A stretch of DNA of 8,788 nt, taken from positions 1-8,788 of the forward strand of contig JAHWHI010000069.1 in the NCBI GenBank assembly GCA_019323355.1, written 5' to 3'. Origin of the DNA: Candidatus Woesearchaeota archaeon (lineage in GTDB: Archaea > Nanobdellota > Nanobdellia > Woesearchaeales > WJKV01). The position numbers were made by a program, and so were the translations under genes. Under the pieces are notes generated by a model. That model was not told the origin of the DNA, made no database searches, and saw only the letters and a program-made list of their open reading frames with translations. Numbering within the stretch: the stretch's first letter is position 1; each line of letters opens with the position of its first letter. Below, in pieces: positions 1-6,406 of this stretch.

Positions 1-17
1 GAATCCTACCCCCCGCA
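1..17 (+). tRNA. tRNA 3' end, partial (probably tRNA-Leu)
   Basis: The first 17 bases fit positions 57-73 of a tRNA: the end of a T-loop (GAAT, as in TTCGAAT), the 3' T-stem strand CCTAC, the 3' acceptor strand CCCCCGC and discriminator A, with no encoded CCA. T runs follow at once (18-22 and 24-27), as expected for the end of a tRNA transcript. The implied 5' acceptor strand is GCGGGGG. With A73 this is typical of archaeal tRNA-Leu, but the anticodon lies outside the window, so the identity is an inference. Confidence 0.65.
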
Positions 18-74
18 TTTTTGTTTTAATCCTCGCTGACAGGCCTTATTTCGTATGGAGATTTATTAGGGGGA

Positions 75-82
75 TTTATAAA
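75..82 (+). promoter_or_regulatory. TATA-box candidate upstream of the small ORF
   Basis: TTTATAAA lies inside the perfect 10-bp palindrome ATTTATAAAT (74-83). It is the same octamer found at 300-307 before the S-layer gene and at 3443-3450 before the radical-SAM gene. An archaeal start site about 25 bases downstream would fall near 105 and give a leader of about 80 nt for the small ORF at 187. The box is flanked by the inverted repeat TATTTCGTA (47-55) / TACGAAATA (99-107), which could be an operator. Confidence 0.35.
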
Positions 83-186
83 TAAAAACCCTTTGATGTA
101 CGAAATATTAAATTCCGGATTTAACGGCCAAATTTCTCCCCCAAATTCTGGGCGGGCAGAGGAAGTTTATTTATAAAGGAGGTAAA

Positions 187-306
187 ATGGAGGCATTTTT
201 TCCACTGGTCAATAACAACTTTACAAAACTGCCAAAACCGCCGAATTCAGAGGATATAGGCGTTTTGAGCGAAATTTTCGCTTCTACAGTATCTAAATGT
301 TTATAA
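187..306 (+). CDS. Hypothetical small protein, 39 aa, upstream of S-layer gene
   Basis: A 39-codon ORF starts at ATG 187 and ends at TAA 304-306. The translation begins MEAFFPLVNNNF and ends ASTVSKCL. Its main support is a strong Shine-Dalgarno, GGAGGT at 178-183, four bases past GGAGG from the start codon. This is the same motif used by the S-layer gene (495-500). The peptide has no recognisable domain, no membrane segment and a single cysteine near its C-terminus. Its stop codon lies inside the TATA box proposed for the S-layer gene. It could be a real small protein, a leader peptide or chance; without homologues I cannot decide. Confidence 0.4.
   Translation: MEAFFPLVNNNFTKLPKPPNSEDIGVLSEIFASTVSKCL
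268..282. repeat. Perfect 7-bp inverted repeat upstream of S-layer TATA box
   Basis: AGCGAAA-T-TTTCGCT is a perfect inverted repeat with a one-base centre. It ends 17 bases before the TATA box at 300. The one-base centre is too short for an RNA hairpin loop without opening pairs, so a dimeric DNA-binding regulator is the likelier reader. It also lies within the small ORF, so part of the symmetry could be coincidental. Confidence 0.35.
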
Positions 307-307
307 A
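300..307 (+). promoter_or_regulatory. TATA box, S-layer gene promoter
   Basis: TTTATAAA matches the archaeal box A. Transcription would start about 25 bases downstream (near 330), giving a leader of roughly 175 nt before the S-layer ATG at 508. A hairpin (332-349) would then sit at the 5' end of the mRNA. An A/T-rich stretch at 388-404 is an alternative promoter, but it coincides with a second hairpin. Confidence 0.5.
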
Positions 308-331
308 TCAAACTTCACTTCTAATAGAGTA

Positions 332-349
332 AGTATTAGCGATAATGCT
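332..349 (+). promoter_or_regulatory. 5'-terminal leader hairpin with GNRA-type loop
   Basis: AGTATTA (332-338) pairs with TAATGCT (343-349), six Watson-Crick pairs and one G-U. They close a GCGA tetraloop, a GNRA member. If transcription starts near 330, this stem-loop caps the 5' end of the S-layer mRNA, where it could slow decay. An outer pairing TAGAG (325-329) / CTCTA (348-352) is a competing fold. Confidence 0.4.
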
Positions 350-382
350 CTAAACAACTACATTGACAAAGACAACAAGGAT

Positions 383-411
383 GGATATGTATAATGTTAA
401 TATATGTATCC
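383..411 (+). promoter_or_regulatory. 11-bp hairpin in S-layer leader
   Basis: GGATATGTATA (383-393) pairs with TATATGTATCC (401-411) around a 7-base loop. Nine pairs are Watson-Crick and two are G-U. It lies about 85 bases upstream of the S-layer Shine-Dalgarno, in a leader that is otherwise A-rich downstream (about 440-490) and so probably open for ribosome loading. It may be a stability element or a protein- or ligand-binding site; no known riboswitch is recognised. Confidence 0.4.
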
Positions 412-507
412 GAAAACCATAGTATGTACAATCGGAAGAGAGAAAGTACAAAACAGTTTTTGGCAAAAAGCAAAAAAAAAGAAACAAAACCTATGGAGGT
501 GTAGGAT

Positions 508-3387
508 ATGAAGGAGAAATTTGCTTTTAGGAAAGCGATTAAGAAGATCGCAGCAATCGGTGCTGGAGTCAGCATGGTTGGTGCAACACTTCTTGGTGCA
601 GCTGCACAGGACCTTAGCGAATATCCTGCTCCGTTTGTAATGGATGGTGTTGCAAACACTATTCTTGTAATCGGTGCACAAGCTAAGACAATCGACACAG
701 TTGGTGCTGCTGACGTGTGGGTATCTATCGGACAAAGCGCTGTTGAAACAGCAGCTCCAGCAGATACTGCAAGAGGCGGAACAACTCTGACCCTGAGTGG
801 CGACACTATGGAGATTGGAGAACCAAACGATCTTCTTGAGCTGGGAGAAAACATCGGTAACGTAAGAGAAACAGTTACTGAATTCGAGCTTGATGCTTTG
901 AAAGGTGGTGTAATTACCACAGACAAAGGATCAACAGAGTACAACCAGTACTTGAGATTTGAAAAGTCTAATCCAGCTATTGCAGCCGGTGCAGTTCTTT
1001 TCACAGAAAACGACGAGCGAAACGAGAAAGTCGGAGACTTCTTGAAGTTCACAGAAGGTAATCAGATTACAGACGCTATATTCGAATACGAAATAGAATT
1101 CGAAGAAGGTCTGGAATCAGCAATCGATCTGTTTACCACAAGCACAGTACGTGGAGAACTATCAGATATCGAAGACGAAGTATTCAACTTGTTCGGAATC
1201 GACTACACATTTGTCGACAGTACAATCGATACCTCAACAGGTATTGTAACACTTGAATTCCTTGGCGGAGATGTCACAGACACTCTAGAAGAAGGAGAGA
1301 TCAAGACGTACACAATCGACGGTGTAGACTACGAAGTTGAATGTCTGATTATTTCAGACACAGGCGGTCGTGCTGGAAGAGGAGCTGTAAAGTTCAAAGT
1401 CAACGGCGAAGTCTCAGACGAGCTGGAAGATGGAGACACAGACGTTCTATCAGACGGACTAGAAATCGGTATCAGAGAAATCTTGCCTAACGAAGCTGAA
1501 GAAGTTGCTGGCGGAGATATTGTAGAATTCTTCCTTGGAGCTAACAAGATTGAATTCACAGACACCTTCACAGACGACACATTCAACCAAGGAGTCAAGA
1601 TAACTGAAGAAGACATCGAAGAAGGTTTTGTTCAGATCAAAGGTACACTACTTGATCAGAACCAGACATTTGAGATCTCTTCAATCAAGTACAGACTTCT
1701 AGCAGACGCAAGATCTGGAGAATCAGACATCTACGTTGCTCCTGGACACGGTATCCGAGAGTACTTAGACGAGCCAGAAGGTATGCTGAACCCTGAATGG
1801 GACATCAGGTATGAAGGACTTCTAGACACAGGAGTCTCAACAATTCTTATCGAATCCAATGGAGACGATGAGTACGACCTGAAATTCACAAACAGGCAGG
1901 GAAACAGATACAACATACCATTTGTTGACAACAACAACGCTAATGACCAAGGTGGTTTCACTTTTATCACCCAGGACTTTAAGCTTGGTGAAGATGTTGA
2001 CACAAATGCGAGAAATATGCTAATCTTTGTAGAAGGCGTTTTCCTAGCTGACAACAATATCCACAACGATATCTTCAATGTCGAAGATGACGATTACTTC
2101 ATCATCTCAGACATGGATAATGAGTGGGACGAGACAGCATATACACATGTATTGGTATACGAATCCATCGATACATCCAATAGAGAGCTGACTTTCGAAG
2201 ACCTGGCAACAGGAACATTGGAAGTTATCTACGAGACTCCAGCAGCAACAGCTGGTATCAACACCAGTGCTGGGGGAATCCTTGGAACTGCTAATCTGGT
2301 TGTTGGTGGAAACACATACATGATATATGTGAAGAACGACGCAACTGGCGAAGATGCATATGCATTGGCTATTGACCTGAACGGAGACGGTGATGTTGGT
2401 GGCGGAAACGCTTCTTCAACAACAAGCATCTCATACAACTTCGGTGTTGAGAGAGCTAAGATCACTGTTGACGGTGGCGGAATCATTGACCTTGAAAACC
2501 TGAACTATTCATTGGTTCTTGGTGGAAGCAATGATTCAGTAGACCAGTCTACCCTTCTAGCTGCAGTCAATACAACTGGTTTCGGAAACTTCATCAACGA
2601 CACTTTCAACATAACTCTACACACAGAGTCAAGTGAATTTGATGAAAACGATGGTGCTGAGGAAATCTTCATTGAGATCCAGAACGAAGCTAACAACGAA
2701 GTAGGTCTACAAGTCCTTGAACAGGAGTTCAGAGTCTTGAACACAGGTGCATACTGTTACCAGGATTCAACTGGCGCAGCAATCGGAGTACCTAATGGTT
2801 TAGGCACAGCTGTAAACTGTACTAGCCAAGGATTGTACCTATACGACTTCAAGCTGGAAGAACCAGATGAAAACGAAGACTTCAACCTAGGAATGAGTGT
2901 CTATGGTGTATTCTTCAGCGTCTTTGATGAAGATCAAAACGACGAACCAGAAGAATTGACCATTGAGTACCCACTTCTACAGCGAGGTGCACACGTTTTC
3001 GTAACAGCTGGTGCTGTCAAATCAGCTAGAGTCGCAGCAGGAGGAGCTGTCGTAATCCATAAGATTGAGACAGGAAAAACCTTGCTAGACTCAGAAGTTG
3101 CAGACGTCACAGCTCAGAACGCAATCGTTGTTGGTGGACCATGTGTTAACACCGCAGCTGCTGATCTAATGGGCAACCCAGAAGATTGTGCAGAAGGTTT
3201 CGAAGAAGGCAAAGCTCTTATCAAATTGTTCGAGAGCGGCGGCAATGTAGCTCTTCTAGTAGCAGGTTACTCTGGCGAAGACACAAGACAAGCTTGCCAG
3301 GTACTAGCAAACTACGAAGACTATGACCTAAGCGGAATGGAAGTAGAAGTTAACACACAGACTCTACAAATAACCACTGTGAGTTAA
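508..3387 (+). CDS. S-layer protein (Methanococcus/DPANN family)
   Basis: This 959-residue secreted surface protein would form the cell's outer lattice. Residues 1-33 are a classical signal peptide: a basic start, a hydrophobic core IAAIGAGVSMVGATLLG and probable cleavage after AAA33. The mature start (SEYPAPFV) and the end (VVGGPCVNTAAADL at 874-887, then VALLVAGYSGEDTRQA) resemble the S_layer_N and S_layer_C families of Methanococcus and DPANN archaea. The protein is very acidic. Residues 623-630 (DLNGDGDV) look like an EF-hand/dockerin calcium loop. Nine N-glycosylation sequons occur at N385, 585, 634, 666, 675, 688, 697, 701 and 770. There are six cysteines (279, 750, 771, 879, 894, 930). 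The start is set by GGAGGT at 495-500, seven bases upstream. C-ending codons such as AAC, GAC, TTC and ATC are frequent, as expected for high expression. No C-terminal membrane anchor is seen. Confidence 0.9.
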   Translation: MKEKFAFRKAIKKIAAIGAGVSMVGATLLGAAAQDLSEYPAPFVMDGVANTILVIGAQAKTIDTVGAADVWVSIGQSAVETAAPADTARGGTTLTLSGDTMEIGEPNDLLELGENIGNVRETVTEFELDALKGGVITTDKGSTEYNQYLRFEKSNPAIAAGAVLFTENDERNEKVGDFLKFTEGNQITDAIFEYEIEFEEGLESAIDLFTTSTVRGELSDIEDEVFNLFGIDYTFVDSTIDTSTGIVTLEFLGGDVTDTLEEGEIKTYTIDGVDYEVECLIISDTGGRAGRGAVKFKVNGEVSDELEDGDTDVLSDGLEIGIREILPNEAEEVAGGDIVEFFLGANKIEFTDTFTDDTFNQGVKITEEDIEEGFVQIKGTLLDQNQTFEISSIKYRLLADARSGESDIYVAPGHGIREYLDEPEGMLNPEWDIRYEGLLDTGVSTILIESNGDDEYDLKFTNRQGNRYNIPFVDNNNANDQGGFTFITQDFKLGEDVDTNARNMLIFVEGVFLADNNIHNDIFNVEDDDYFIISDMDNEWDETAYTHVLVYESIDTSNRELTFEDLATGTLEVIYETPAATAGINTSAGGILGTANLVVGGNTYMIYVKNDATGEDAYALAIDLNGDGDVGGGNASSTTSISYNFGVERAKITVDGGGIIDLENLNYSLVLGGSNDSVDQSTLLAAVNTTGFGNFINDTFNITLHTESSEFDENDGAEEIFIEIQNEANNEVGLQVLEQEFRVLNTGAYCYQDSTGAAIGVPNGLGTAVNCTSQGLYLYDFKLEEPDENEDFNLGMSVYGVFFSVFDEDQNDEPEELTIEYPLLQRGAHVFVTAGAVKSARVAAGGAVVIHKIETGKTLLDSEVADVTAQNAIVVGGPCVNTAAADLMGNPEDCAEGFEEGKALIKLFESGGNVALLVAGYSGEDTRQACQVLANYEDYDLSGMEVEVNTQTLQITTVS

Positions 3388-3400
3388 GTCGAAAACTAAA

Positions 3401-3433
3401 TTTTTTTCTTTTTTTTATTTTTCTTTCTTTTTC
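3401..3433 (+). terminator. Pyrimidine-tract terminator after S-layer gene
   Basis: Starting 14 bases after the S-layer stop, 33 bases contain only T and C apart from one A at 3417. They include runs of seven, eight and five T. There is no hairpin before it, which fits archaeal U-tract termination. It separates the S-layer gene from the radical-SAM promoter only 10 bases later. Confidence 0.75.
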
Positions 3434-3442
3434 TGGTAAACT

Positions 3443-3450
3443 TTTATAAA
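3443..3450 (+). promoter_or_regulatory. TATA box of radical-SAM gene, near-leaderless mRNA
   Basis: TTTATAAA ends 22 bases before the ATG at 3473. A start site about 25 bases downstream of the box would fall at or just before the start codon, giving a leaderless or very short-leader transcript. The GGAAGG at 3460-3465 is then probably not needed for initiation. Confidence 0.6.
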
Positions 3451-3472
3451 GATCTGCTGGAAGGATATAGTT

Positions 3473-4645
3473 ATGGCAATATTGACATATGAAGATCTAA
3501 GATTCAATGAGAAAACTAATCAGCTTGAAGTTCGCTTTATGGATCGCTTTTATCTTGATCTTGATAAAAAGGAGCTGGAAGAGATTGGTAAGTTCAAAGT
3601 AATTTCTGAAGATAAAATCGAATTTGAAGGTAAGGAGGCGAAAGTAAAGCGTCTGTTCAATCATCTAATTTCCAGCCGGATTGAAACGTCTTTAAAGACA
3701 AAAGACGGCCAGAGAGCTATCTATGTACACGAAGGTCCGCTTATAGGGGGACAGGCTTTTGGAATACTTGACTCTGACACTAACTGTATCGAGCTTCGCC
3801 CTATAACAGGCTGCAACCTCAACTGTGTATTCTGTTCTGTTGACGAGAAGCTTAAGAAAGGACCCTGCTATGTTGTTGATGTTGACCTGTTGATAGCTGA
3901 GTTCAAAAAACTGGCAGATAAGAAGAGTCATCCTCTTTATGTGCACATAAGTGCACAGGGAGAGCCTTTGTTTTATTCTAAGATTGTTGAGCTTGTTTCT
4001 GAACTCTCTAAAATTGAGAAAGTAAAGATGATCTCTGTTGGAACTAATGGAACTTTGCTGACAGAAGAGGTTGTAGATAGGTTGAGAAAAGGCGGGCTTA
4101 CTCGGGTAAATCTTTCTATCAATGCAATAGATCCAAAAGTCGCACAGAAACTTGCAGGATCAAAAGAGTATGACATCGGCAGAATTATGGATATTGCAAA
4201 ATATATCAAGTCTGTAGGTATTGATCTTGTGGTTGCTCCGGTCTATCTCCAGGAGATGAACCCTGATGAGATTGGAAAGATAATTGAATTTGCAAAGAAG
4301 CTAGGGTGTAAGGTAGGTATCCAGAACTTTCTTGAATATCCTTATGGCAAAAAACCTGTCAAGCAATTGGGGTGGGATAGATTCTATGACGTGCTTGGAA
4401 AGCTTGAGAAGGAATATAAGGTTAAACTGATCGATCCTGAGTTAGGGTTTGAAATCAAAACAGACAAAGCTCTGAAGAAACCATTCAGAAAAGGGCAGCA
4501 GGTCCTTGCTGAACAGATATATGAAGGATACGCGACTGCTGGGGATAGGCTTATTGCACTGCAGGGCCGGATGACAAAGAAGAAGCAAAAAATCAAGCTT
4601 ATAAGAGATAAACATAATATATATATTGGAGCTCCTCTTGCATAG
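3473..4645 (+). CDS. Radical-SAM enzyme, archaeal, unknown substrate
   Basis: A 390-residue radical-SAM protein. Residues 114-121 read CNLNCVFC, the CX3CX2C motif that binds the 4Fe-4S cluster used to cleave S-adenosylmethionine; the context ELRPITGCN...CSVDE is characteristic. About 110 residues precede the motif, including a conserved-looking YVHEGPLIGG. A SAM-contacting segment (SAQGEPLFY) and the barrel strands follow (VGTNGTLLTEE, RVNLSINA). The C-terminal ~40 residues (GDRLIALQGRM to KHNIYIGAPL) look like a small beta domain, perhaps TRAM-like. It resembles the archaeal COG2100 group of predicted Fe-S oxidoreductases, whose reaction I do not know. It appears to be its own transcription unit between a terminator and the gins51 promoter. 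The length fits that group. Confidence 0.85.
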   Translation: MAILTYEDLRFNEKTNQLEVRFMDRFYLDLDKKELEEIGKFKVISEDKIEFEGKEAKVKRLFNHLISSRIETSLKTKDGQRAIYVHEGPLIGGQAFGILDSDTNCIELRPITGCNLNCVFCSVDEKLKKGPCYVVDVDLLIAEFKKLADKKSHPLYVHISAQGEPLFYSKIVELVSELSKIEKVKMISVGTNGTLLTEEVVDRLRKGGLTRVNLSINAIDPKVAQKLAGSKEYDIGRIMDIAKYIKSVGIDLVVAPVYLQEMNPDEIGKIIEFAKKLGCKVGIQNFLEYPYGKKPVKQLGWDRFYDVLGKLEKEYKVKLIDPELGFEIKTDKALKKPFRKGQQVLAEQIYEGYATAGDRLIALQGRMTKKKQKIKLIRDKHNIYIGAPLA

Positions 4646-4649
4646 CAAG

Positions 4650-4662
4650 ATATAAAAATATA
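4650..4662 (+). promoter_or_regulatory. TATA-like promoter for gins51-rpl44e-hel308
   Basis: ATATAAAAATATA lies 27 bases before the gins51 ATG (4690), so transcription should begin near 4680 with a leader of about 10 nt. The GGGGGT at 4681-4686 could be a weak Shine-Dalgarno. A short hairpin, TCTTGC (4636-4641) / GCAAGA (4645-4650), covers the end of the preceding gene just upstream. Confidence 0.45.
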
Positions 4663-4689
4663 AGGTAATCTCTTGAATACGGGGGTAGA

Positions 4690-5376
4690 ATGGCTGATAA
4701 AGAAATTGTCATAACTTATGATACATTATATGACTTGCTCAGAAGAGAGAAAAATAGCGGAGAGATCCAGAAGCTGGATGATGATTTCTTTCAACAGGTA
4801 TTATCATATCTTTCTGAGAAACAGACTCTGCTGAATTCAAGCCCTTCTGATGCAGGGTTGTTTGGTTTTGAGGAAAAAAAGAAGCTAATGCAGCAGCTGG
4901 AGAATGCACATAAGATCCTGACAGATCTCTATGAATGGAGAGAGAAGAAAATCATAGGAATGGCGCGCGATGTGAGCAGGACAAATGCATCGATCGGAAA
5001 TACGTCTGCTTTACTTCCGCCAGAAAAGGACCTATATGACGAGACCCTGTGCCTGCTGAACAAATTCAGGAAAAATATGCTGATAAATCTGCTCTCTGGA
5101 AAGGATATCCCTCTTGGATTGGCCCCTTGCTCACAGAGTCCAGAAGAAGAGCCTGAGACTGCTGGAGAACCCAAAGCTTTAAATACCAATGTGGAGCTAT
5201 CTGGTACAGAAGAGGGTGAAGGCGTCAAAATACGCTTTATTGAGAGTGTACCGCCTTTTATGGGGCCGGATATGAAGGAATATGGGCCTTTTGATTCAGA
5301 AGAGATTCAGGAACTTCCTGAAGATATTGCAGATCTGATGGTACGGAAAGGCTGTGCAGAAAAGATTGAAGGTTGA
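4690..5376 (+). CDS. gins51: DNA replication factor GINS, Gins51/15-type subunit
   Basis: A 228-residue GINS subunit. GINS joins MCM (and GAN/RecJ-like Cdc45) at the replication fork as part of the replicative helicase. Order is the archaeal Gins51 type: a helical A domain at residues 1-130 (starts ITYDTLYDLLRREKN; continues YEWREKKIIGMARDVSRT and ALLPPEKDLYDETL), an acidic Pro/Glu-rich linker at about 145-175, and a small B domain at 178-228 (IRFIESVPPFMGPDMKEYGP to LMVRKGCAEKI). The A-then-B order separates Gins51 from Gins23. It is the first gene of a likely operon, six bases before rpl44e. The neighbour supports the call, because GINS, L44e, S27e, PCNA and primase genes are often linked in archaea. 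Confidence 0.88.
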   Translation: MADKEIVITYDTLYDLLRREKNSGEIQKLDDDFFQQVLSYLSEKQTLLNSSPSDAGLFGFEEKKKLMQQLENAHKILTDLYEWREKKIIGMARDVSRTNASIGNTSALLPPEKDLYDETLCLLNKFRKNMLINLLSGKDIPLGLAPCSQSPEEEPETAGEPKALNTNVELSGTEEGEGVKIRFIESVPPFMGPDMKEYGPFDSEEIQELPEDIADLMVRKGCAEKIEG

Positions 5377-5382
5377 ATTGAA

Positions 5383-5700
5383 ATGAAATTTCCAAAAGAA
5401 ATCAAAAGATTATGTCCACACTGTAAAAAACATACTAATCATAAAGTCAAGCAAGAAAAGAATAGAGGAAAGAATAAGACCCATACCATGTCTAGAGGTT
5501 CTAGATTAAGAATCCGATTGCGTGGCGGTGACAGAGGTTTTGGCAACAAAGGAAAGATCAGTGCTGGAGCAATGACAAAATGGAAGCGTTTCAATAAAAA
5601 GAGAACCAAAAAGACTGATCTAAGATATTTGTGCAGTGTCTGCAGAAAAACACATATCCAGCGATCTGGTTTCAGGGCTGGGAAAATGCAGTTTGAATAG
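5383..5700 (+). CDS. rpl44e: 50S ribosomal protein L44e
   Basis: A 105-residue basic ribosomal protein of the archaeal/eukaryotic L44e family, which sits near the E-site of the large subunit. Four cysteines form the zinc site: C11-P-H-C14 near the start and C84-S-V-C87 near the end. The C-terminal KKTDLRYLC and GFRAGKMQFE are family signatures. Residues 25-75 are a strongly basic stretch suited to rRNA binding. The start codon follows the gins51 stop by only six bases and no good Shine-Dalgarno is visible, so translational coupling is likely. The usual partner rps27e is absent; a helicase gene follows after 13 bases. Confidence 0.93.
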   Translation: MKFPKEIKRLCPHCKKHTNHKVKQEKNRGKNKTHTMSRGSRLRIRLRGGDRGFGNKGKISAGAMTKWKRFNKKRTKKTDLRYLCSVCRKTHIQRSGFRAGKMQFE

Positions 5701-5713
5701 ATAATTTATTCTT

Positions 5714-6382
5714 ATGCTTATGAAACTTGAAGATATAAGACAAGATATTCCTGAAGCATTGTTCAATGTGATTTCTAAATATAATTTTGAAGATCTAAGG
5801 CCATGCCAGGAAAAAGCAATCAATGCAGGGTTATTTTCTGGGAAGAATCTTGTTGTATGCACTCCGACTGCGTCTGGGAAAACATTGATTGCTGAACTTT
5901 CTTGTTTAAAGAATATTATCGAAGGAAAGGGAAGGGCTATCTATATTGTTCCACTGAAAGCTCTTGCAAGTGAGAAGTATAGAAATTTCAGGAAAGCCTA
6001 CCCTTATATCCGTGTCGGCCTTGCAACAGGAGATCTAGATTCACGTGATGAATTCCTTAACAGGTGCGATCTGGTAATCGCAACTGCTGAAAAGATGGAT
6101 TCTCTGATCAGGCACAAAGTTCCGTGGATAAAAGAGATTCACACTATTGTCGTTGATGAGACACATCTGCTCAATGATCCTGGTAGAGGGCCTACCCTTG
6201 AGATTCTGATAACTATCTTAAAGAAAGTCCTGCCGCAGTGCCAGATTATTGCACTCTCTGCAACAATTGGCAATCCAAAGGTTCTTGCAGAGTGGCTTGA
6301 TGCAGAACTAGTTGAAGATGACTGGAGGCCTGTAGAACTCAAAAGCGGAACATACCTTGATGGAGAATTAGATTTTGTGTGA
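5714..6382 (+). CDS. hel308: Hel308-type DNA helicase, truncated after RecA domain 1
   Basis: An N-terminal fragment (222 residues, against about 700 in Hel308), a superfamily-2 helicase acting at stalled replication forks. Residues 1-210 carry the first RecA domain: Q motif (Q32), Walker A TPTASGKT (50-57), motif Ia IVPLKALASEKY, motif Ib IATAEKMDSL, Walker B DETH (148-151) and motif III SATIGN (182-187). The DWRPVELKSGTY stretch before the second domain is also present. TGA-TAA stops the frame just after that, so motifs IV-VI, the winged helix and the ratchet domain are missing. Reading the other frames over the next 50 bases does not restore helicase sequence. This fragment could bind ATP but hardly unwind DNA. 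It may be a pseudogene, a split gene or a rearrangement/assembly break. M3 at 5720 is an equally good start. Confidence 0.82.
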   Translation: MLMKLEDIRQDIPEALFNVISKYNFEDLRPCQEKAINAGLFSGKNLVVCTPTASGKTLIAELSCLKNIIEGKGRAIYIVPLKALASEKYRNFRKAYPYIRVGLATGDLDSRDEFLNRCDLVIATAEKMDSLIRHKVPWIKEIHTIVVDETHLLNDPGRGPTLEILITILKKVLPQCQIIALSATIGNPKVLAEWLDAELVEDDWRPVELKSGTYLDGELDFV

Positions 6383-6406
6383 TAAGATTATTGCCTGATT
6401 TTTATT

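Noticed and set aside
336..1052. Minus-strand open frames of 238 and 112 codons at the start of the S-layer gene
   Set aside because: They lie antisense to the strongly supported signal peptide and N-terminal S-layer domain; their composition follows from the opposite frame and no domain is recognisable.
1329..2744. Several minus-strand open frames inside the S-layer gene
   Set aside because: Serine/proline-rich translations are what antisense reading of an Asp/Glu-rich, codon-biased gene produces; there are no ribosome-binding sites or motifs.
4636..4650. Hairpin TCTTGC-ATA-GCAAGA at the end of the radical-SAM gene as a terminator
   Set aside because: It covers the stop codon, has a three-base loop and lacks a following T run; the next bases look like the gins51 TATA box.
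6383..6406. Frameshift restoring hel308 beyond its stop
   Set aside because: The other two plus frames over the following bases give no RecA domain 2 sequence and soon stop, and the TPR gene occupies the opposite strand.
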